Source: an uncultured Planctomycetaceae bacterium
GTDB lineage: Bacteria; Planctomycetota; Planctomycetia; Pirellulales; Pirellulaceae
Assembly (NCBI GenBank): GCA_937967665.1
Contig: CALBSZ010000608.1
Location: 1-12,462 of the forward strand
Length of the DNA stretch: 12,462 nucleotides
Direction of reading: 5' to 3'
Every line of letters begins with the position of its first letter. Position 1 is the stretch's first letter. Positions 7,693-12,462 of this stretch are shown here, in pieces. The notes beneath the pieces were generated by a model. That model did not search any database, was not told the origin of the DNA, and saw only the letters and a list, made by a program, of their open reading frames with translations. The translations under genes were made by a program, and so were the position numbers.

Positions 7693-7724
7693 CGTGGTCG
7701 CCACGGCTTTTGTGGCAATGCCAC
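7693..7724 (+). terminator. Possible terminator after the spike gene
   Basis: Two short hairpins follow the spike stop codon. CGTGG-TCG-CCACG (7693-7705) is followed by GCTTTT, and GTGGC-AAT-GCCAC (7712-7724) is followed by TCTTGT. GCCAC at 7700-7704 can also pair with GTGGC at 7712-7716. The stems are only five base pairs and the T-run is short, so this is a weak intrinsic terminator at best. Its position at the convergent end of the plus-strand unit is what supports it. Confidence 0.35.
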
Positions 7725-7742
7725 TCTTGTAGCGGATTCACT

Positions 7743-7846
7743 CCGATATCGTTGGGCGCAGCGCTGAAAAAGCGCTGAAAGGTACCGAAAAGGTACCGAA
7801 AAGGTGCCCGCCAGAATGCCCATATCGGTAGTCTAGGTAATATCGG
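7743..7846. repeat. Intergenic repeats: phased 11-bp A-tract units and ATATCGG copies
   Basis: Between the convergent genes, positions 7760-7810 hold nearly contiguous units of about 11 bp: AGCGCTGAAAA (7760), AGCGCTGAAA (7771), GGTACCGAAAA (7781), GGTACCGAAAA (7792) and a decayed GGTGCC (7803). Each unit begins with a 6-bp palindrome (AGCGCT or GGTACC) and ends in an A-tract, repeated about once per helical turn. Flanking them are CCGATAT (7743-7749) and, in the opposite sense, ATATCGG at 7822-7828 and 7840-7846. Together they could be protein-binding sites or bent DNA. The stretch 7678-7913 has no gene I can support. Confidence 0.6.
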
Positions 7847-7874
7847 CAATCGAATGGAGCCGCTACTGCCGCGT

Positions 7875-7888
7875 ACTGTCGCGACAGT
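7875..7888. promoter_or_regulatory. Perfect 14-bp palindrome
   Basis: ACTGTCGCGACAGT is identical on both strands. It lies 26 bases beyond the stop of the minus-strand membrane-protein gene, in the convergent intergenic region. It could be a binding site for a dimeric protein. A terminator role is less likely, because there is no loop or T-run. Confidence 0.4.
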
Positions 7889-7913
7889 GCCAGAAGCGCA
7901 TCTTGCCCTTGCA

Positions 7914-8285
7914 CTATGGCAAAGGCCCGAATGGCGACACCGGCGTTACCTGCCGCGACCCGTCGGGCCATGGACCGAACCCCACAGGCTCGTCAACGGG
8001 CGCCTGGACTTCGGTTTCCTGAGAAAACGCATCGGCCGGAATGAACGCCTCGAATTCCAAGATGGTCGCAGAACCGCCCGCGAGAAACGGAAAGGGCTCG
8101 TTGCCGGACGATCTCGGCTGCGCTAGTCGTCGGGCGATTCCCGACTGCCTGCGCCGCCGTATGCAGCACACGATCAGCGAAACGCCAGCGCCGCCGAAGC
8201 CGCCACCGATCGTCGCTGGGTCGCTGCGAACGATCTGGCTAAGCAGTGGAAGAGACGGGCCGGTTATCGGGTGCGTTCGGAGCAT
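7914..8285 (-). CDS. Small protein with one membrane segment, unknown function
   Basis: I do not recognise this 123-residue protein. A hydrophobic glycine-rich segment at about residues 23-42 (ATIGGGFGGAGVSLIVCCI) is followed by RRRR, the pattern of a single membrane helix with a positively charged inner flank. The rest is proline- and glycine-rich and acidic toward the C-terminus. The ATG at 8285 has AGGA 8 bases upstream and overlaps the end of the preceding gene by 47 bases, which suggests translational coupling. A role in lysis or at the membrane is possible but not shown. Other frames are open across this stretch, and one plus-strand frame shares its wobble positions, so the call is only moderate. 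Confidence 0.5.
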   Translation of the reverse strand: MLRTHPITGPSLPLLSQIVRSDPATIGGGFGGAGVSLIVCCIRRRRQSGIARRLAQPRSSGNEPFPFLAGGSATILEFEAFIPADAFSQETEVQAPVDEPVGFGPWPDGSRQVTPVSPFGPLP

Positions 8286-8679
8286 GGGACTCGTCCTGTT
8301 CGTCGCCCGACGACGACGTATCGGCGACTTCGATATCATCCTTGGACATCGGCAATCGAGTCAAGCCCAAGGCCAATGCCAAGTCTTCCCGGTCTTGCTT
8401 CTTGCCTTTGAACTGGCTCAGCAACTGGCGACGCCGGTCGACCGACACCATCAACGATTCGTGAACGCGATCTTGCGCGATTGCTTGCCTGGCATAGTTC
8501 AACGACTCGAGCAGCAACCGAATCGCGTGCGTTCGCGGCGAACACCGCGGGACGTTTTTGAAAATCGTGCGAGCCATGCTGACGGTTGCATCGGTGACGT
8601 TTCTGATTCGTTGTTCGTGCACTTGGGATTTCGGGTAGTTCTGCGCCTCGATCGCCTCGATTAGCTGCTTGAGGTCCAT
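8239..8679 (-). CDS. Acb2/Tad1-like hairpin protein, putative cyclic-nucleotide sponge
   Basis: This 146-residue protein starts MDLKQLIEAIEAQNYPK. Residues about 17-70 look like a two-helix hairpin: a first helix (QVHEQRIRNVTDATVSMART), a short VPRCSPRT turn, and a second helix HAIRLLLESLNYARQAIAQ. This resembles the Acb2/Tad1 hairpin proteins, in which a Pro-rich turn leads into a helix of the form A...L.EA..WA..AIA; the segment aligns with my memory of that family without gaps. Those proteins form oligomers that bind cyclic nucleotides or gcADPR and so block CBASS and Thoeris defence. Here Tyr replaces the usual Trp, and a basic then acidic tail of about 75 residues is added. The ATG at 8679 has GGAG 8 bases upstream, 26 bases after the terminase stop. 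If not Acb2, it is an unknown helical late protein. Confidence 0.5.
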   Translation of the reverse strand: MDLKQLIEAIEAQNYPKSQVHEQRIRNVTDATVSMARTIFKNVPRCSPRTHAIRLLLESLNYARQAIAQDRVHESLMVSVDRRRQLLSQFKGKKQDREDLALALGLTRLPMSKDDIEVADTSSSGDEQDESHAPNAPDNRPVSSTA

Positions 8680-8705
8680 GGTATGTGCTCCGGGATTCGG
8701 GTTAA

Positions 8706-10232
8706 TCAACTGACGCCGTCGAAGATGAATTCGCCGCCGATGCTTCCGTCGAGCATCAGTTTGACCGCGTGCGACAACGTGTCGATCTGGTCGGCGACTT
8801 CCTTTTTCGTGCCTTGCCAACTATACAGCTCTTGCTCGCAATGAGCCAGCCACGCGGCGTCTGACGGCAGAATTATTCGACCCGCGGCCGCTTGGTTTTG
8901 TGCGGGGACCGACCTTTCGACCTTGTTTTTACCGTGCGTGGCAACTTCGAGCACGGGAATCCGATAGTCGCGCTCGAGATACTGAAACACCGATCGCCCG
9001 ATGCCGTCGGTCTCTACGAACAGCTGCGGTCGCCCCTGCGCTTGCCACTCTTCGTAAATCGCTTTCGTGACGTCCGGAACTTCCGCTTGCAGTCGCACCA
9101 CGTTTCGCCAAAGCAGGTGCGACACTTCGGAGATGTAGTCCCACGTCGATATAACGGAATGGCTGGCCGGGCGTTGCCCTTTGACTTCTTGCTCCAGCTC
9201 CTGGGCGGTCGCCGCTGGGTCGACCGTCATAAACCGCTCGCAGTCGTTGCGGACGTGAAACGCTTTCCAGACATTCCCCTCGGGCGTCAGAATGCGATAA
9301 GTGTCGATGTTCAGGATTTCGTATCGCTTGAGGAACCAGTCTGGTTTGAACCGCCCCGCCTTGCCGATTAGCCAGTTGCCTTTACGCAGCCGGCTCCATT
9401 CGACGATATCAAGCGCCCCGAGCGCCCGTTCGTATTCGGCGATATCGAGCGACGGGTTGTCCTCGAGCATGGACGGCACGAACCAGCGGCGGTATTCGTC
9501 GCCGTTACGAAGCCGACAGTGGCGGACATACGTTGGTGCGTTGGTGCCTTCGATAATCTGCCGCGCGAACTCGATCGACATGAACCGTTCGCGATACCAC
9601 AGCAGATTGGCGCCGCCTGGATTGCTCGCCGAACGGACTCGCGAGGGAATGTCGCTCTCGGCCGCTCGTCGCAGCCGGGAGAACATATAGAGATATTGGT
9701 CGGGCGTGAATTGCGTCAGCTCATCAAAGGCGATGTAGTTGAACGCGGCCGACTGATAGTTCGTGACGTCATCCGGGTTTTGCAGGTGCCCGAACTCGAT
9801 CGTCGCGCCTGAGGGAAACGTAAACCGCCGATGGCGCGCTTGGTATTTGACGCCGAGGGGCAGCCACCATTTTTTCGCGCGGTCTAGAATCGAGTCCTTT
9901 TTTTCCAGGTCGACCGCCTGGCGTCGAAGGATAAGCGCGGCGTAGTTGGGCTGGTCGACGTACTGCAGCGCCGCCATGAGCAGCGCGTCAGACTTTCCGC
10001 CGCCCGCCGCCCCGCCGAACAACGCTTCAAGATCGTCGATCCCCAGGAAGATCAGCTGAGTTAGATGCGGCGTGTGTGGGCACCACTTACTCGGAACTCT
10101 CCTCTGCAGCAGCGAGTCCAGAAGCAAGCGCTTTTTCGGACTCAAGGAAGCGAGCGAGCTGGTCGGAAATGTCGTCGTTTGTGAGCCCAGCATCTTCGAC
10201 AACGTCTTCGTCGCGTTCGACGACTTGGCCAT
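8706..10232 (-). CDS. terL: Terminase large subunit
   Basis: This 508-residue protein is the motor that packages DNA into the procapsid and cuts it. The N-terminal ATPase has a Walker A box GGAAGGGKS (about 73-81), a Walker B YIAFDEL (D170, E171) and an SNPGG coupling motif (203-207). The C-terminal RNase H-like nuclease shows its acidic residues in FMTVDP (D338), VETDGIG (D409) and DQIDTLSHAV (D484). Length and motif order are normal for the family. The first ATG is at 10232, just after an in-frame TTG, with no good Shine-Dalgarno sequence and a 146-base overlap with the upstream gene. ATG 10193 is an alternative, and conserved sequence only begins near residue 50, so the N-terminus is uncertain. 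The small helical gene lies upstream and the Acb2-like gene downstream; no portal gene follows. Confidence 0.93.
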   Translation of the reverse strand: MAKSSNATKTLSKMLGSQTTTFPTSSLASLSPKKRLLLDSLLQRRVPSKWCPHTPHLTQLIFLGIDDLEALFGGAAGGGKSDALLMAALQYVDQPNYAALILRRQAVDLEKKDSILDRAKKWWLPLGVKYQARHRRFTFPSGATIEFGHLQNPDDVTNYQSAAFNYIAFDELTQFTPDQYLYMFSRLRRAAESDIPSRVRSASNPGGANLLWYRERFMSIEFARQIIEGTNAPTYVRHCRLRNGDEYRRWFVPSMLEDNPSLDIAEYERALGALDIVEWSRLRKGNWLIGKAGRFKPDWFLKRYEILNIDTYRILTPEGNVWKAFHVRNDCERFMTVDPAATAQELEQEVKGQRPASHSVISTWDYISEVSHLLWRNVVRLQAEVPDVTKAIYEEWQAQGRPQLFVETDGIGRSVFQYLERDYRIPVLEVATHGKNKVERSVPAQNQAAAGRIILPSDAAWLAHCEQELYSWQGTKKEVADQIDTLSHAVKLMLDGSIGGEFIFDGVS

Positions 10233-10554
10233 CAATGATCAGTCCGCTTTCCAACGCGAGGCCGTGCTGCTCAATGAGTTTGAGAAGCAAGTGGGTGTTG
10301 TCTCGCATCATCATAACCAGTATCGACATCGCACGGATGCGAACGCGCGCGTCATTTGTGACAGGATTGCCCTGTTCGTCTTGGTTGAATGCGAATTGAG
10401 CAACGAGCGTGGGTAGGTTGTCGCGAATCTGGTCGTTGATCGGGTGCTGATTGCGAATCGCTTGCTCGATCAAAGCAAGGTCGGCGCGCACGTGGCCAGG
10501 CCGAATCAGCGGCAACGATGGGCCTGGCGATTTAGATTCGGTCGAGTCGGTCAT
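10087..10554 (-). CDS. Probable small terminase subunit, by position
   Basis: This 155-residue protein is mostly helical with an acidic C-terminus. I do not recognise a named family or a clear helix-turn-helix. The core (about 20-90) runs DLALIEQAIRNQHPINDQIR, then ARVRIRAMSILVMMMRDNTH. The end is acidic (VVERDEDVVED and FLESEKALASGLAAAEESSE), a common feature of small terminases that contact the large subunit. It starts at the ATGA shared with the methyltransferase stop, with AGGG 9 bases upstream, so the two are translationally coupled. It lies directly before, and overlaps, the large terminase. Its role, binding the packaging start site and loading the large subunit, is inferred from that position. 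Confidence 0.55.
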   Translation of the reverse strand: MTDSTESKSPGPSLPLIRPGHVRADLALIEQAIRNQHPINDQIRDNLPTLVAQFAFNQDEQGNPVTNDARVRIRAMSILVMMMRDNTHLLLKLIEQHGLALESGLIIDGQVVERDEDVVEDAGLTNDDISDQLARFLESEKALASGLAAAEESSE

Positions 10555-11747
10555 GCCGCAGAGCCCTGGCTTACTTTGGTGGCGTGTCGCCCAGTGAATT
10601 GTTCCCACCGCTGGATGGCCACGTCGCAATACACGGGGTCGATTTCGAGACCGTAGCATCGGCGGCCGGTTTGCTCTGCAGCAACCAACGACGTACCCGA
10701 GCCGATGAATGGATCGTACACGATCTCGCCGTTAACAGAGCCATCGCCGATAGCGTGAGCAAACAGGGCGACCGGCTTCATCGTCGGATGGTGACGACTT
10801 GCTTTTGGTCGGTCATGCTTCCAGATCGACGAGCGAGATCGGTCCATAAGTTCGTGCCGCGGACCGGGAACCCAACCAAATAATATTGGTTCGTGCTGAT
10901 AATGATATTCACTGCGACCTAGAACGATTGTGTCTTTTTCCCCGATTAGAACTTGGCGAAGCGTCCCAATGTCTCGCCAAACCTGCATCATCATCGACAG
11001 CAATGGACCCTGTGGTCCGCTGGAGTACCAGTACGCGCCGGGCCGGCAAATACGGAGACCGTGGGCAAGTGAGTTCGTAAGAAATGGCGCCCACGCTTCC
11101 TCAGTAACGTCGTCGTTGGCCATCGTCAACGCGTCGGTAGTTTTACCCACGTAGCTCACGCCGTACGGTGGATCGGTTAGCAGCATATCGGCCTTGTCGC
11201 TACCGAATAGCCGATCGACTTCATCACCACTCGTGGCGTCCCCACACAGTAGACGATGGTCGCCCAGCTGCCATAGATCGCCGGGCTTGGTGACCGGCTC
11301 GGCGGGCGGCTCCGGCACGTCATCGGGATCGGTATTGCCCTCTCGCGGGTCAGTAAGCTTCAGGTGCTGAGAAAGCTCGCCCGCGCTGAATCCCAGAGGT
11401 GCCAAATCGTAGTTGGCTTGTTTCAGCTCGCCTAGCTCAAGCTTGAGCGCCGGCAGGTCCCACTTAGCCAGCGTGCCCACCTGATTATCTGCGATGCGAT
11501 ACGCGCGAACTTGCTCGGGGGTGAGATCGTCCGCAACCAACACCGGCACGGTGGCGAGTCCCAATTGACGCGCGGCCAGCCATCGCGTGTGGCCAGCGAC
11601 GATGACGCCGTCCTTGTCGACGACGATCGGCTGCCGAAATCCGAACTGTTCGATCGACTTGGCGACCGCGTCGACCGCCGCGGCGTTGTCCCGCGGGTTT
11701 CGTTCATATGGGCGAATCTCATCGATCCGACGTTCGGTGACGTTCAT
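10551..11747 (-). CDS. ParB-like domain fused to N4/N6 DNA methyltransferase
   Basis: This 398-residue protein joins two domains. Residues about 1-95 are a ParB/Srx-like domain with RPYERNPRDN, IVVDKDGVIVAGHTRW (GHTRWLAA at 52-59) and VPVLVADDLTPEQ. Residues about 155-385 are a class-beta DNA methyltransferase: the catalytic DPPYG box (192-196) comes before the S-adenosylmethionine site DPFIGSGTSL (345-354), with HPTMKP at 320-325. DPPY methylates the amino group of adenine or cytosine; the target sequence cannot be read from the protein. Such fusions are frequent in phages and probably shield phage DNA from restriction. ATG 11747 is chosen over the in-frame GTG at 11753. Its Shine-Dalgarno sequence is weak, and a 15-bp hairpin ends 16 bases upstream, suggesting control of translation. 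Its stop overlaps the next start (ATGA). Confidence 0.9.
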   Translation of the reverse strand: MNVTERRIDEIRPYERNPRDNAAAVDAVAKSIEQFGFRQPIVVDKDGVIVAGHTRWLAARQLGLATVPVLVADDLTPEQVRAYRIADNQVGTLAKWDLPALKLELGELKQANYDLAPLGFSAGELSQHLKLTDPREGNTDPDDVPEPPAEPVTKPGDLWQLGDHRLLCGDATSGDEVDRLFGSDKADMLLTDPPYGVSYVGKTTDALTMANDDVTEEAWAPFLTNSLAHGLRICRPGAYWYSSGPQGPLLSMMMQVWRDIGTLRQVLIGEKDTIVLGRSEYHYQHEPILFGWVPGPRHELMDRSRSSIWKHDRPKASRHHPTMKPVALFAHAIGDGSVNGEIVYDPFIGSGTSLVAAEQTGRRCYGLEIDPVYCDVAIQRWEQFTGRHATKVSQGSAA

Positions 11748-11763
11748 GGACACCGCCGGTCTG

Positions 11764-11807
11764 GCCCCCTGGAATCGCCGATATCTAGAATTGCGATCCC
11801 AGGGGGC
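11764..11807 (-). promoter_or_regulatory. 15-bp hairpin in the methyltransferase leader
   Basis: Arms 11764-11778 and 11793-11807 are inverted repeats with one difference and a 14-base loop. In a minus-strand transcript the odd pair is G-U, so all 15 positions pair; in a plus-strand transcript it would be an A-C mismatch. The hairpin ends 16 bases before the methyltransferase ATG and has no T-run on the gene side, so it looks like a translational or protein-binding leader element rather than a terminator. On the plus strand it is followed by TTTCG, but no plus-strand gene precedes it. Confidence 0.55.
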
Positions 11808-11883
11808 TTTCGGGGTTGTGCGGAACTCGACGAAGCTCCTTGATGCGATCTCGGAATTGCATTACGTGCCGGGTAAAGGGTTT

Positions 11884-11926
11884 TGGAATTTGGCCGCTGA
11901 AATTCCATTACCAATCAGGTAATTGG
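11884..11926. promoter_or_regulatory. Cluster of inverted repeats, candidate operator
   Basis: TGGAATTT (11884-11891) and AAATTCCA (11900-11907) form a perfect 8-bp inverted repeat. Beside it ATTACC (11907-11912) and GGTAAT (11918-11923) flank AATCA, and CCAAT (11911) pairs with ATTGG (11922). The TGGAAT word occurs three times in 46 bases counting both strands. The stretch is AT-rich compared with its surroundings and lies in the 207-base gap before the methyltransferase operon, so it is a natural place for a promoter/operator. No confident -35/-10 pair was found. Confidence 0.45.
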
Positions 11927-11954
11927 AATATCGTGTGCCCTGATGGCGAGGCGT

Positions 11955-12227
11955 TTAGTCCTCGGTGATCTCCGGCGGGAACTCGACTGACGCCACGATT
12001 GATTCTGCGTTCCACGCGTTCTCGATTTCTTGCAGCTCCGGCGATCCGATCTTCAGGCGAATCACGCCTGACGTGGTCAGGAGCCAACGCTCATCAGCAG
12101 CGATTCCCGCCGGCGGCTCCTGGATGCTCCAGACCACGACGCGACCGATGGCCTGGCCGTTGCTGTAGCCGAGAATGACCATGTGGCGGTGAAGGTCCGG
12201 CGGAAATTCGTATAGCTTCAATCCCAT
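11955..12227 (-). CDS. Small protein of unknown function
   Basis: I do not recognise this 90-residue protein. It begins MGLKLYEFPPDLHRHMVILG, continues with a beta-like IGRVVVWSI strand and RWLLTTSGVIRLKIG, and ends in an acidic helix and tail (ELQEIENAWNAESIVASVEF, then PPEITED). It has no signal peptide, membrane segment or cysteine. The ATG at 12227 is preceded by GGAG with a 7-base spacer. The frame stays open further upstream to 12440, but that part is Arg/Pro-rich and lacks a good start, so it is left out. It is the first gene of the visible minus-strand series and may be an early or accessory phage protein. Confidence 0.6.
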   Translation of the reverse strand: MGLKLYEFPPDLHRHMVILGYSNGQAIGRVVVWSIQEPPAGIAADERWLLTTSGVIRLKIGSPELQEIENAWNAESIVASVEFPPEITED

Positions 12228-12462
12228 GGCGCGTCTCCGTGTGCGTGGCCCCCCTGACCCCCTGTGGGGCGTGGCGGGGCGAAGTTCTGACAGCGGGAAA
12301 AAGATAGGGCGACCGGCCGTATCCCGCGAAGCCGGCCGCCCTAGCGGGTCGACCCTTGATCGCATCAGGCTCCGACCCCCGATGCGTCCATCGCGTTCGA
12401 GGGGCATTGTAGCAGCGTCGGAAAGGGATGCCAACGACACGCATCAAGGCGCGTGGATGTCG
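12228..12462 (-). other. Structured non-coding stretch before the 90-residue gene
   Basis: I see no convincing gene here. On the minus-strand transcript the stretch has alternating C-runs and G-runs at 12247-12280 (a CCCC-ACA-GGGG hairpin with an outer GCCCC/GGGGGC pairing), just before the Shine-Dalgarno sequence of the small gene. A longer hairpin at 12305-12343 lies further upstream. It may be a 5' leader, or the end of an upstream gene outside the window. Confidence 0.4.
12305..12343 (-). promoter_or_regulatory. 13-bp hairpin upstream of the small gene
   Basis: Arms 12305-12317 (TAGGGCGACCGGC) and 12331-12343 (GCCGGCCGCCCTA) pair with one exception across a 13-base loop. In the minus-strand transcript the exception is a G-U pair, so the stem is complete; in the plus-strand transcript it is an A-C mismatch. 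No T-run follows on the minus strand. It could be the end of an upstream transcript or a leader element. Confidence 0.45.

Noticed and set aside
7760..7810. CRISPR array
   Set aside because: The units are about 11 bp and contiguous, with no spacers and no cas genes.
3500..7900. Invertible segment with terminal inverted repeats around the fibre genes
   Set aside because: Only short partial likenesses (ATCGGT words) were seen at the two ends and no recombinase gene is present, so inversion is not supported by repeats.
7839..8022. Plus-strand frame without a start codon, containing LPLHYGKGPNGDTGVTCRDP
   Set aside because: It reads like protein but has no usable start, and its wobble positions coincide with those of the minus-strand membrane-protein gene, which explains the impression.
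8041..8664. Plus-strand open frame of 207 residues opposite the Acb2-like gene
   Set aside because: The minus-strand gene has a good Shine-Dalgarno sequence, operon spacing and a family-like motif. The plus frame has none of these.
11764..11807. Hairpin read as an intrinsic terminator
   Set aside because: No T-run follows on the minus strand, and no gene on the plus strand ends before it.
12228..12440. N-terminal extension of the 90-residue gene
   Set aside because: The added 71 residues are Arg/Pro/Gly-rich and cover two strong hairpins, while a good Shine-Dalgarno sequence sits before the ATG at 12227.

Overview
The window looks like the head-and-packaging region of a tailed double-stranded DNA phage or prophage. 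It has a lambda gpE-type major capsid protein, a gpD-like decoration protein, a fused prohead protease/scaffold, a large terminase, a probable small terminase and a ParB-DNA methyltransferase fusion. No host housekeeping gene, integrase, tRNA or rRNA is visible. The sequence is GC-rich, most genes have Shine-Dalgarno sequences, and coding is dense. The host cannot be fixed from the sequence; a Planctomycetota or similar environmental bacterium is a guess from general resemblance only.

Layout. Most genes lie on the minus strand, so they are transcribed from the right end toward position 1. In that direction they are: a 90-residue protein of unknown function (12227-11955); a structured leader region; the ParB-methyltransferase (11747-10551); a probable small terminase, ATGA-coupled to it (10554-10087); the large terminase (10232-8706); a small protein resembling the Acb2/Tad1 hairpin family of cyclic-nucleotide sponges (8679-8239); and an overlapping one-membrane-segment protein (8285-7914). 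After a 4.4-kb interruption come the protease/scaffold (3485-2106), the decoration protein (2022-1228) and the major capsid protein (1155-64).

The interruption holds two large genes on the opposite strand (3637-4998 and 5008-7677). They encode paralogous, beta-rich, fibre- or spike-like proteins; the second carries an extra N-terminal beta-helix. They lie in the same frame, separated by one stop codon. They sit where a lambda-type gene order would place the portal gene, and no portal gene is recognisable anywhere in the window. The convergent end of this block (7678-7913) holds small hairpins, an 11-bp-period A-tract repeat and a perfect 14-bp palindrome.

How the genes would work together. 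The methyltransferase could modify phage DNA before the terminase packages it into a procapsid built from the capsid protein on the scaffold. The protease would then remove the scaffold and the decoration protein would stabilise the head. The fibre/spike pair would act in adsorption or capsule degradation. The Acb2-like protein, if correctly identified, would protect the infection against cyclic-nucleotide signalling immunity (CBASS, Thoeris).

The strongest leads are the Acb2-like gene in the packaging operon, the inverted paralogous spike pair replacing the portal position, a well-formed internal start that would make a separate scaffold, an eightfold dispersed Q-[FML]-[SGA]-D motif in the protease/scaffold, and RNA hairpins that pair completely only on the minus-strand transcript.
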